Source: Acidobacteriota bacterium
GTDB taxonomy: Bacteria > Acidobacteriota > Blastocatellia > Pyrinomonadales > Pyrinomonadaceae
Length of the DNA stretch: 64,000 nucleotides
Reading direction: 5' to 3'
NCBI GenBank assembly: GCA_016700075.1
Contig: CP065000.1
Coordinates: 2,294,001-2,358,000 of the forward strand
Shown: in pieces, positions 1 through 8,336 of the stretch
Layout of the letters: each line of letters starts with the position of its first letter
Numbering within the stretch: position 1 is the first letter of the stretch
Position numbers and translations under genes: made by a program
Notes under the pieces: model-generated
The model's database searches: none
The model's input: only the letters and a program-made list of their open reading frames with translations
Told to the model about the DNA's origin: nothing

Positions 1-71
1 TGATCTTGGCCGGCAACTCAAATATTACGGCGGCCATCAAATTGATGAGTTTCGGGCTCATGTTGAGGTGA
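1..71. other. Left-edge fragment, unassigned
   Basis: This stretch lies before the first terminator and probably belongs to a gene cut by the window edge. On the plus strand the third frame reads about 22 codons and stops with TGA at 69-71, which would be a C-terminus. The second frame stays open through the terminator, and a minus-strand ATG at about 75 positions from the edge could also be drawn. None of these short peptides is recognisable, so no product is named. Confidence 0.25.
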
Positions 72-103
72 GCGAGCTATCATACAAAAAGCCTGAAACG
101 TTA

Positions 104-147
104 AGCTCCGGCAGGATACACCCTCCGTCCTGCCGGGGCTTTTTTAT
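104..147. terminator. Rho-independent terminator, possibly bidirectional
   Basis: A 13-base arm at 104-116 (AGCTCCGGCAGGA) pairs with 128-140 (TCCTGCCGGGGCT), and a run of six T follows at once. It would end whatever is transcribed rightward across the window edge. The minus-strand DinB gene stops at 144, against the same hairpin, so the structure may serve both directions. Confidence 0.8.
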
Positions 148-686
148 TTGCGGATATCTGCGAGCATTCGCTCGATCTGTGCCGTGTGGCGAAACGCGTG
201 CAGCCCCGCCATCGCCAGCCAGTCTGCCGCTGTCAGCGGACCGAAATACGGGTGCGGGAAATGGTGGTTTGAAAGGTCGTATTTCGCCATCTCTTCACGC
301 AGCTCTTCAAATGCGGCCTCGCTTGCCGCAAGGCGTTCGATCGACTCTGCAACCGAGACCCCGCCGGTCGGCTTGACCTGATCGGGAGCTTCTACTTTTC
401 GGCCCGCCGACACGGCAAGCTGTTCGCGAAAACTCTGCGAGATCAGCGGCCCGCCGCTGTATTCTATGCCGTCCTCGCGTGCCGCCCGCAACAATCTCGA
501 ACACAAACGCGACATACCGTGTTCCACTATCGCGACGTGTTCAGCGACGTGGGCTATCGTCCAACCGCCGGGTTGCTCGTGCCGTTCTTCTTCGGGCGAG
601 ACGGTTTTCAGCAGTTCGACCATCCGAGCGCGGAATTCGCCGTTTTGGCCGTATATTTCATCGATGTTGGTAGGTGTCAGATTCAT
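144..686 (-). CDS. DinB-family putative metal-dependent protein
   Basis: The 180-residue product is a DinB/YfiT-like four-helix bundle, a family that binds a divalent metal through three histidines; some members are bacillithiol- or mycothiol-dependent transferases. Histidine pairs are visible in the helix HVAEHVAIVEH and near the C-terminus in LHAFRHTAQIERML, the usual family positions. A longer reading frame exists upstream, but the ATG at 686 is preferred because it overlaps the TGA of the upstream gene as ATGA, which indicates translational coupling. The extra 44 upstream residues are arginine-rich and do not resemble the family. The substrate cannot be told. Confidence 0.75.
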   Translation of the reverse strand: MNLTPTNIDEIYGQNGEFRARMVELLKTVSPEEERHEQPGGWTIAHVAEHVAIVEHGMSRLCSRLLRAAREDGIEYSGGPLISQSFREQLAVSAGRKVEAPDQVKPTGGVSVAESIERLAASEAAFEELREEMAKYDLSNHHFPHPYFGPLTAADWLAMAGLHAFRHTAQIERMLADIRK

Positions 687-1957
687 TGTTTTGGGGTTGC
701 GGCCTGCGGCGAAAAGACGACGCGGTGCCAGCGCGCAAAACTTTGCACGCTCTCGGTCTCCACCTTCATCTTCTTTAGGAACGCTGTCTTGAAATACAGG
801 ATATCGTCGGCCTGCCACGACAATTCCACGATCGGATTGAATGAGACCAGATCCTTTTCATCCGGCAGTGTCGAGGTTGGCCCGGAAGGCGTCTGAGCAG
901 TGTTCGAGACGCCTTCGGTGTTCGCGGGCTCCAGTGACTGCCGCTGCTGCTGATCGTAGGCCTGCGACGAAAGCAGGAGCTGGTTGCGCAGCGGTATCGC
1001 CGCCTGCGTCGGATTTGTCCCTGCCGCATCATAAATGCGGATCTGAACGCCGTAGCCGACCGCGACCTTTGACGAATCAGGCGACCAAACAGGAAAAACG
1101 GCTGTCAGATTATCATCGAGCCGGCGTTCGCGGCCGTTTCGTTCGATCATACGGGGACGGCCCTGCGGGACCATCGTCTCGCCCTTATTGTTCGCCGAAA
1201 CGTCCAAGACACGCCATTCATATTCGGTCGCGGCAAGTGCGACAAGAGCCGAACTGTCCGGCGCCCACGAATAGTGATAATAAATGAGGCCTTCGGTCTG
1301 CGTTACGGGCCGCGTGCCGCTGCCGTCGGCATTGGTCAAATAGATCTGCTCGGTGCGAAGCGTCAGTATGCCCGTCGGCGGCGGCGGAAGTTCGCGTGCC
1401 TGCACGGCAGCCTGCGGTTCGGGTTCAGGTTCTTCGCTCTCGGCCGGCGTTTCGGCGGGTGTCGCAACTGCCGCAGGCGTCGGTGCGTCCGTGGTTTCCG
1501 TCGGCGGCTGAAATTTGCGGAACAGGGCGCTGAAAGCTATCGAAGATGAATCGGGCGCCCAGCGGATCGAATCGGGAAAACGCACGGCCATCTGGTCCGA
1601 CGTTATGCGGTTCAACAGCTTGCCGTCCGCCGAATACATATCCAGGCGATATTCCGACGGTGTATCGCTGACGCGGTGATAGACCGCGACGACGTGCTTC
1701 TTGTCCGGCGAGGTTATCGTGCTGTCCAGCACGTCTGCCGGCCGGCCCGAATCAAAGTCCGACTGCACGGCGGCGTTGCGTTCCCACGCGGAGCGGTCGT
1801 CCGTTCCCGCGGGGCCGGGCACGTCGGCCTCGTAGCGGAAATTCAGATTCACCGCCGGAATATTGCGGAATGCGGTCGCGACGGGCTCCTTCTTATCAGG
1901 GGCCGGCGTGCAGGCCGCGATCAACGCGATGAGAATTAGCAGCGTGAAATGACGCAT
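683..1957 (-). CDS. Lipoprotein with TolB/PD40-like beta-propeller repeats
   Basis: This 424-residue protein starts with a lipoprotein signal ending LIALIAAC, so it should be lipidated on a cysteine at about residue 16. Several blades carry the PD40/WD40-like signature (for example IRWAPDSSSIAF, YSWAPDSSALVAL and VWSPDSSKVAVGYG), as in the TolB and DPP-IV propellers. A low-complexity insert rich in Pro, Glu and Ala sits at about residues 150-190. It is probably a periplasmic or surface propeller for protein interaction. It ends in a 4-bp overlap with the DinB gene and follows the M61 peptidase by 3 bp, so the three form one minus-strand operon. Confidence 0.75.
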   Translation of the reverse strand: MRHFTLLILIALIAACTPAPDKKEPVATAFRNIPAVNLNFRYEADVPGPAGTDDRSAWERNAAVQSDFDSGRPADVLDSTITSPDKKHVVAVYHRVSDTPSEYRLDMYSADGKLLNRITSDQMAVRFPDSIRWAPDSSSIAFSALFRKFQPPTETTDAPTPAAVATPAETPAESEEPEPEPQAAVQARELPPPPTGILTLRTEQIYLTNADGSGTRPVTQTEGLIYYHYSWAPDSSALVALAATEYEWRVLDVSANNKGETMVPQGRPRMIERNGRERRLDDNLTAVFPVWSPDSSKVAVGYGVQIRIYDAAGTNPTQAAIPLRNQLLLSSQAYDQQQRQSLEPANTEGVSNTAQTPSGPTSTLPDEKDLVSFNPIVELSWQADDILYFKTAFLKKMKVETESVQSFARWHRVVFSPQAATPKQ

Positions 1958-1960
1958 AGT

Positions 1961-3823
1961 TTACATATCGCGGCCAAAGTATTGACGATAAAGCCTTTGC
2001 TGCTGATCGCTCGGCTGTTCGACGGGAGCAAAGCTGAGTTCTTTCCGCGTATTTGCGCCCAGCGTGAATTCAATTTCACGAAGGCGGTCGTGGCGGAATA
2101 TCGTCAGCCGCACCTTATCGCCGGGCTTGCGTTCGCCGATGTATTGTGTCAAAAAGCTCTGCGAAACGCGATAGCCGTCAACCGCGACGATCTGGTCGCC
2201 GGCGTTCAGTCCCTGATCGTATGCGGGCGTTCCTGCGGGGACGCTGCGTATGTTGAGCCGCCCTGCGTCCTCGACCATATCCGCACCGATATACGCACGT
2301 TTTGATGAAGGCTCCGATGTTATAGACCACAGCCCGATCGCGGTCGTTATTGCTGAATAATCGATGTCATTGCGGCCGCGGACGTATTTTGCGAAAAATT
2401 CGTCCAGGCTCTTACCCGCGAATTTCTCGCACGCCGCCTGAAAATCCGCTGACGTGAAATTGCGGCCCTTTTTCGCGAATTCGTCGTTCAAATGGCGGAA
2501 AACGTCATCCAGCGAATGTTTGCCGTCAGACGCGGTGCGGATCGAGATGTCGAGCATCATATTCACGATCTCGCCCTTGTCGTAATACGAGACCTGATTG
2601 TTTATCGCATTCTCGTCCTGCCGATAGTATTTGATCCAGGCGTCAAAACTGGCCTCTTCCAGGCTCGTCTCCAATCGTCCCGGCCGGTTCTCGAGCTGCG
2701 TTATCAGCCCGGCAATGGCGTCGAGCATCCCGTCCGGCGAGAGAAGTCCCGCACGCATCAGAATGATGCCTTCGTAATAGGCGGTTGCACCTTCGGCGAC
2801 CCAGAGCAGACGCGTATAATTCTCGCTCTCATAATCGAACGGCCCCAAAACATCGGGACGAATGCGTTTTACGTTCCAAACGTGAAAGAATTCGTGTGCG
2901 ACGAGGCGCAGGAAATTCGTATATCTCGTCTCGTTGCGAAACGCGAAACGGTTGGCCTGCAGCGCTGTCGAATTCATATGCTCCAAGCCGCCGCCGCCGC
3001 GTGTATTCACGATGAAAAGGTAATCTTCGTACGGCAACTCGCCGAAGATCTTGTAGCATTCCTCGATGATCTTCGCGGTGTCCGCAGCGAGTTTGTCGAG
3101 GTCGTAGTTGCCGTCGCCCGTTACGACGTAGCGGTGCATTTTGCCGCGCACCTCGAAACGCTTCTCTTTAAAATCGCTCACCTCAAAAGGCGAATCGTAC
3201 AAAATATCGAAATTCTCCGCCTGAAAAGTATTTTCGCTGCCTGCAACTGCGGGCAAGCCCGTCGCGACACGCCAATTGCCGTAAGGGTTTACCTTGACCG
3301 TAGCGGGAACGTTCAGGTGATCTTTGATAAAGAAAAGCAGTGCGGTATTGTTCCAAAACGCATGCTCGTAGTTCAGCTCGTTGGTGCGAACGGTCAGCTC
3401 ATTCGAATAGACCTTGTAGCTGGCGGTGAATTGTTTCACGCCCTTCGTATCGACCTGCCATGTGTTCTTGTTCGCCTTTGTCCACTCCAGCTCGCGCCCA
3501 GCGGCGTCGCGGACGGCAAACTGCTGGACGTGGCGTGCGTATTCGCGGACCAGATAGCTGCCTGGCGTCCAGACGGGCATTTTCAGCTCGGTCTTGTCAG
3601 GAGCGTTTTCCCAGCGGACCTGCATCTCGACCTCAAGCAGATGCGTCCACGGGCGAGGCATCGAAACGGTGAACGCGATATCGGGTGGTGCGGGCTTTGC
3701 CGCAGCGGGCTGTTTGCGTGTGTTGGGGGCCGGTTTTCGCTGTGCCTGCGTCTCTTGGTACATAACGAACAGGCTCACGAAAATGAGCCCGATGAATACT
3801 TTAATACTAATTTTTTCAAACAT
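1961..3823 (-). CDS. M61 family glycyl-aminopeptidase-like metalloprotease with PDZ domain
   Basis: The 620-residue product has an N-terminal hydrophobic export signal ending near TQAQ, an M61-type N-terminal beta domain, and the zinc motif HEFFHVWN (HEXXH) near residue 310 with the conserved MNSTAL segment before it. A PDZ domain follows at about 520-600, with SVPAGTPAYDQGLNAGDQI as its carboxylate-binding turn. This domain order and length are normal for the family (zinc peptidases related to glycyl aminopeptidase). It probably works in the periplasm. It is the first gene of the operon with the propeller lipoprotein and the DinB gene. The 96-bp gap to the divergent MFS gene must hold both promoters. 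Confidence 0.9.
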   Translation of the reverse strand: MFEKISIKVFIGLIFVSLFVMYQETQAQRKPAPNTRKQPAAAKPAPPDIAFTVSMPRPWTHLLEVEMQVRWENAPDKTELKMPVWTPGSYLVREYARHVQQFAVRDAAGRELEWTKANKNTWQVDTKGVKQFTASYKVYSNELTVRTNELNYEHAFWNNTALLFFIKDHLNVPATVKVNPYGNWRVATGLPAVAGSENTFQAENFDILYDSPFEVSDFKEKRFEVRGKMHRYVVTGDGNYDLDKLAADTAKIIEECYKIFGELPYEDYLFIVNTRGGGGLEHMNSTALQANRFAFRNETRYTNFLRLVAHEFFHVWNVKRIRPDVLGPFDYESENYTRLLWVAEGATAYYEGIILMRAGLLSPDGMLDAIAGLITQLENRPGRLETSLEEASFDAWIKYYRQDENAINNQVSYYDKGEIVNMMLDISIRTASDGKHSLDDVFRHLNDEFAKKGRNFTSADFQAACEKFAGKSLDEFFAKYVRGRNDIDYSAITTAIGLWSITSEPSSKRAYIGADMVEDAGRLNIRSVPAGTPAYDQGLNAGDQIVAVDGYRVSQSFLTQYIGERKPGDKVRLTIFRHDRLREIEFTLGANTRKELSFAPVEQPSDQQQRLYRQYFGRDM

Positions 3824-3919
3824 TTAATGAAACTCGCGCACTCGGCGTGCTAACATCTCGTTTTTTGTTATCTTACTATAAAAACCGCATGTGTTCAGGC
3901 GAGCCGCAGCGGGCGTGAT

Positions 3920-5173
3920 ATGCAGACTGCAGGACAAGGCGACAACGGCATACAGCCGGCAAACGAGCGATTTTTCACGCCGCCGCTGCTCATCATCTTT
4001 CTCACGATCTTTATCGACCTTGTCGGTTTCGGCATCGTCATTCCGCTGCTGACGTTTTACGGCGAGGAAATGGGCGCTACGCCGCTCGATATCGGGCTGC
4101 TGGTCTCGTCGTATTCGCTGATGCAGTTCGGCTTTTCGCCTATTTGGGGAGCGTTGTCGGACAGATTCGGGCGGCGGCCGATCTTGTTTCTCACCATCTT
4201 AGGAACGAGCGTCGGTTATCTCGTCCTGGGACTCGCTACGAGCCTGTGGATGGTTTATGCGGGGCGTCTGATCTCCGGCATCGCAGGCGGCAACCTTGCC
4301 ACCGCGCAGGCATACATCGCGGACGTTACCTCGCGTGAGAACCGTGCTCGCGGAATGGGCCTGTTCGGCATGGCGTTCGGCCTCGGATTCATCATCGGGC
4401 CGGCTCTCGCGGGCGTGCTGAGCAAATTCGGGATGCACGTGCCGTTCATTTTCGCGTCGGGATTGAGTTTTGCGAACGCCGCACTGCTCTATTTCATCCT
4501 GCCGGAATCGCTTAGTCCCGACCGCGTGGGCGTGAAACGCGAAGGCCGTCTGCGGCAGATGTGGTCGTCGATCAAGAACCCGATACTCGCTAAGATCTCG
4601 CTCGATTTCTTTCTTGTCGTTACGGCATTCTCGATGATGACGACGGCGTTCGCCTATTACACGATGGTCAAATTCGGTTATGACGCCGAAAAGACGGGCT
4701 ATCTCTTGGGCTTTGTCGGCCTGGTCGCGGCGGTGATGCAGGGCGGCGTATTCGGTGTTTTGGCGAAGCGTTTCGGCGAGGTGCCGCTGATCGCTGTGGG
4801 CTGCGTGATCTTGACAGCGAGCCTTGTCGCTGTGCCTTTCGTCAGTGCTGCGAGCGGCGGTTTGCCGATGCTGTTGATCGGTATCGCTGCGTTCGCTATC
4901 GGCAATTCCATTTCATCGCCCGCATTGACGAGCCTTGCCTCAAAATCTGCCAACGAAGCCGAGCAGGGACAGGCGCTCGGCATCATGCAGTCTTTTGCAA
5001 GCCTCGCACGCGTGATCGGCCCGCTGCTGTGCGGGCTGCTGCTCAACAATCAATTCAACCAAGTGGACGACGCGACGATACTGCGGACATTCTGGACGGC
5101 CGCAGGCATAATGGTCGCGGCTCTTGTCGTAAGCCTATTTCTTAGAAGAGTTCCGAAGGAAAAATTTAGCTGA
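3920..5173 (+). CDS. MFS transporter, TetA/drug-efflux-like
   Basis: This is a 417-residue major-facilitator protein with about 12 hydrophobic segments. The cytoplasmic loop between helices 2 and 3 carries MFS motif A (GALSDRFGRRPI), and the first helix has the IDLVGFGIVIPLL signature of the drug:H+ antiporter group that includes TetA. Substrate cannot be inferred from the sequence. Its 3' end overlaps the 3' end of the convergent histidine kinase gene by 8 bp, so no terminator separates the two genes. Confidence 0.85.
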   Translation: MQTAGQGDNGIQPANERFFTPPLLIIFLTIFIDLVGFGIVIPLLTFYGEEMGATPLDIGLLVSSYSLMQFGFSPIWGALSDRFGRRPILFLTILGTSVGYLVLGLATSLWMVYAGRLISGIAGGNLATAQAYIADVTSRENRARGMGLFGMAFGLGFIIGPALAGVLSKFGMHVPFIFASGLSFANAALLYFILPESLSPDRVGVKREGRLRQMWSSIKNPILAKISLDFFLVVTAFSMMTTAFAYYTMVKFGYDAEKTGYLLGFVGLVAAVMQGGVFGVLAKRFGEVPLIAVGCVILTASLVAVPFVSAASGGLPMLLIGIAAFAIGNSISSPALTSLASKSANEAEQGQALGIMQSFASLARVIGPLLCGLLLNNQFNQVDDATILRTFWTAAGIMVAALVVSLFLRRVPKEKFS

Positions 5174-8135
5174 CGGCCAGGCGGCGGCCTTTCTTTTCGG
5201 CATTGGGGAAAGCGAGTGTGAACGTGGTGCCGCGGCCTTCTTGGCTTGTGACCTCGATAGTTCCGGCGTGTTCCTGAATGATGCCGTACGATACGGCGAG
5301 CCCGAGTCCCGTGCCGTTGCCGACGCCCTTTGTCGTAAAGAACGGATCGAATACCTTTGACAAGTTCTCTTCCGGAATGCCCTCGCCCGTGTCCGAGACC
5401 TCGATAACGACGCCGTCGCCTTCTGCCCTGGTTCGCAGTGTAATGGTGCCCCCGGCGAACATCGCGTCGCGAGCGTTCAGGATCAGATTCGTGAAAACCT
5501 GCTGCAGCTTGCCGCCGTTGCCGTAGATCGGCGGCGGCGAATCGGCGTATTCCTTGACGACCTCGACGCTGCCCTTGCGCATCTGCGGTTCCAGCAGCTG
5601 GAGCGTATCGTTGAGCAGTTTGTTGACGTCGATCTCGGTGAACTCTTCCGATGTGCCGGTGCGTGAGAAATTGAGCAGATTGCCGACGATGTTGGTCGCA
5701 CGCTCGGTTTGGCGGTGCATCTTTTCGAGCAGAGCGTGTTTCGGATCGGTCTCGGGGATCATGCCGAGCAGCATCTGCGTGTAGCTGGAAACACCCGTGA
5801 GCGGCGTATTCACCTCATGAGCGACGCCCGCCGCCAGCAGTCCAATGCTGGAGAGCTTTTCGCTTTGCTGCAGCGATTCTTCGAGCTTGACACGGGACGA
5901 TACATTTTCGAGGACGATGATCGCTCCGGTCTGCTGGCTCGAAACTGAACGAAGCGGTGCCACTGCGACGTTGATTATGAGTGACGCTCCGCTGCGGTCG
6001 AATGTATGCAGTTTGTAGGCGTTGCGGATCTCGGTCAGGTGCCACCGCGATTTGCCGAGGATGGCCTCGATGTTCTGCGACAAACCGGGCTCGAAAACGT
6101 CCTCGACGAGCTGCCCGACAGCCTCGTCGCGGCTGAGGCCCATCATTTCCTCGAATGTCGAATTAGACCGCGTGATGCGTCCCGTTTCGTCCACAGCGAG
6201 CAGGCCTACGTTGACCGATTCGACGATGGATTCGTTGAATTCCTTCAGCAGTGCCAGCTCTTCGGCGTGCTGCCGCTGCTGGCCGTACAGCCGGCTGTTT
6301 TCGATGGCAACGGCGATATAGCCTGAGATCGCTTTGATGATCTCAAGGTCTTCTGACGAAAGCAGCGATCCGTCGCTGGCGCGTCCGAGGCCGATGACCG
6401 CGACCATTTTGCCGCCGGCGACGCACGGCACGAAATAATGCAGCTCGTGGCGGACGGGCAATGCAGAATTTCCGTTCACGGCAGCCTGCGGGGCCGGTTC
6501 CTGAATATCGAGTTCATCCACACGAACGATGCCGCGTGCGGCGGAACGCTGACGGATCATCGTTCGAAAATCCTGCGGAATTCGATATTGCTCGCTGAGG
6601 CCGTGTGCCTTTGCGATGCGGTAATGCGAATCTGCCGTCTCGTCCTCGAGAAATATGGCGACCTTTTCAACGTCCAGAACTTGACGCAGGCGTTCCGCCA
6701 AGCCGTCAAGCAGCGGGTCCAGCGCGGTCGTCGCCGACAGCGTTTTACCGAAATCAAGCAGTCCTTGCCGCAGATCGTAGCGTTCGCCGTAAAAGAAACG
6801 GTCGGCACGCTCGGACAAGAATTTCTTCAGCGGTTCGCTGAGCATGATGATGGCGCCCATCGCCACGACGGCGATGATGGCACGCAGAGCTATCTCGACG
6901 GTCGAAAGGTCCTTGCCGACGGCGAGAAAGACCAGGCCAAGGGCAACGCCGCCGACCATCATTGCGATGAACAGTGTGGTCAGAGCATAGACCAACGCAC
7001 GCCGTACAACGACGTCCACGTCCATCAGACGGTATCTGACGACCGAATGTCCGAAGCTGAGCGGGATCAGCGCCAGCGGCAGCGTGGTTATCGCGGTGCT
7101 GAAGTTGTCGTCCGGTATTTGAATGGCAAAACGCTCGACAAGCTGCATCAGCACGACGGGAACGATAGCGGCAATGGTGCCCCACATCGTCCATTTCAGC
7201 CGTTGACGCACCAAAGGCTGCTTGCTGGTAAAAACACGCCAAACAAGCACCGCCGCACCGGCGGAAACGCCGACCACAAAATGCAGAAAGTTGAAGCGAA
7301 ACAGCAGGGAAAAGAAATTGAACCGGTCGCTCAAACGGGCGATAGCCTCAGTGACCGAAGATTCGGGAAAGAACTGCGGGACCAGCGATACAAAGGTCAG
7401 CACGGCCGCAAAGATTGCCGCCGGGACATAAAGTATGTAAGTATTCCAGGGTTTTTCGGAAAGGACGTCGCTGCGGACCGGATACCTGATACAGAAATGC
7501 AAGAATAGCGGCACGAAGAACGCCAGAGCAAAGTTATCCAGCAGATCGACCGCCAGGTCGAAATCCTTCGCGATGCCGATAGGCCTGTAAACGTGAAACA
7601 CAAAAGCCGCGAGGCACACCATCGCGAAATGCAGAACGAACGGAGCCCTGCTGCCTTGTTTGAACAGCACAAAGAGCCCGACACCTAGCCAGACAAATCC
7701 GACTATCGACAGAAATATTATCGAGGGCGTCCAGCGTTTGACGGGGTCGATGTTCCTGAGGTCGGCGAAATAGAAATTGTCTGCAAAGGAATACGAGGGC
7801 CGCTGATAATAGTAGGTCAGGCTGCCGCCCACGCCGGCTATCTCGAGATACATCTGCACATCGGCGGGCGAAAGCACCTCGTCGGTCGTGTCGTTCTCAA
7901 GTGCGATGCCGAGGAGTTTGTCGCCTACGGCGATGCCGGCCCGCGAGCCCGCGAGGTCAGGGATGACCTTTTCCGCATAGGTGCCGTCCTCGCGGTGGAC
8001 CCAGAGAACCCCGTCGGTCGGAGGCATCGACTGAAAGGCGCGCTGGGTCATGTTGAGAGCCCCGGCAGCGACCAGCAATACGGTCGCAAGCAGCCAGATC
8101 AGGCTCCAACTTGTCAGCACTTTGTCCTTCATCAA
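5166..8135 (-). CDS. Large membrane sensor histidine kinase (PDZ-like, multi-TM, GAF, PAS, HisKA, HATPase)
   Basis: The 989-residue protein begins with one transmembrane helix (about 10-30) and a PDZ-like extracytoplasmic segment (about 35-120) containing AGSRAGIAVGDKLLGI. A block of six or seven helices follows (about 130-400), then a GAF domain (about 470-620), a PAS domain (about 640-740), a HisKA H-box (GVAHEVNTPLTGVSSYTQML, about 765) and an ATPase domain with N, G1 (DTGEGIPEENL) and G2 (GTGLGLAVSYG) boxes. No receiver domain or adjacent response regulator is present, so it is an orphan kinase here. The PDZ-plus-multi-TM front suggests that it senses a membrane or periplasmic peptide signal; that is inference. 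Confidence 0.9.
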   Translation of the reverse strand: MMKDKVLTSWSLIWLLATVLLVAAGALNMTQRAFQSMPPTDGVLWVHREDGTYAEKVIPDLAGSRAGIAVGDKLLGIALENDTTDEVLSPADVQMYLEIAGVGGSLTYYYQRPSYSFADNFYFADLRNIDPVKRWTPSIIFLSIVGFVWLGVGLFVLFKQGSRAPFVLHFAMVCLAAFVFHVYRPIGIAKDFDLAVDLLDNFALAFFVPLFLHFCIRYPVRSDVLSEKPWNTYILYVPAAIFAAVLTFVSLVPQFFPESSVTEAIARLSDRFNFFSLLFRFNFLHFVVGVSAGAAVLVWRVFTSKQPLVRQRLKWTMWGTIAAIVPVVLMQLVERFAIQIPDDNFSTAITTLPLALIPLSFGHSVVRYRLMDVDVVVRRALVYALTTLFIAMMVGGVALGLVFLAVGKDLSTVEIALRAIIAVVAMGAIIMLSEPLKKFLSERADRFFYGERYDLRQGLLDFGKTLSATTALDPLLDGLAERLRQVLDVEKVAIFLEDETADSHYRIAKAHGLSEQYRIPQDFRTMIRQRSAARGIVRVDELDIQEPAPQAAVNGNSALPVRHELHYFVPCVAGGKMVAVIGLGRASDGSLLSSEDLEIIKAISGYIAVAIENSRLYGQQRQHAEELALLKEFNESIVESVNVGLLAVDETGRITRSNSTFEEMMGLSRDEAVGQLVEDVFEPGLSQNIEAILGKSRWHLTEIRNAYKLHTFDRSGASLIINVAVAPLRSVSSQQTGAIIVLENVSSRVKLEESLQQSEKLSSIGLLAAGVAHEVNTPLTGVSSYTQMLLGMIPETDPKHALLEKMHRQTERATNIVGNLLNFSRTGTSEEFTEIDVNKLLNDTLQLLEPQMRKGSVEVVKEYADSPPPIYGNGGKLQQVFTNLILNARDAMFAGGTITLRTRAEGDGVVIEVSDTGEGIPEENLSKVFDPFFTTKGVGNGTGLGLAVSYGIIQEHAGTIEVTSQEGRGTTFTLAFPNAEKKGRRLAVS

Positions 8136-8336
8136 AAAGGGGAGACCTCTCCTGCGGTCTTTAACGCAAAGAGCGTTCCAATGAACACCCCGATGCGCCG
8201 GCCATAAATATACGCTGTAAGCATACTATTTTCAGCGGGTTAAGGAAAGAATTGCATGCTGTTGCGGCGTCGTGGAAAAAACTCCGCGGAAAGGCATCCG
8301 AGAATTTGGACGAACCTGTAAACAAATGGAAATAAA

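Noticed and set aside
2492..3853. 453-codon plus-strand frame opposite the M61 peptidase
   Set aside because: It is a shadow of the M61 gene; the minus-strand frame has the signal peptide, HEXXH motif and PDZ domain.
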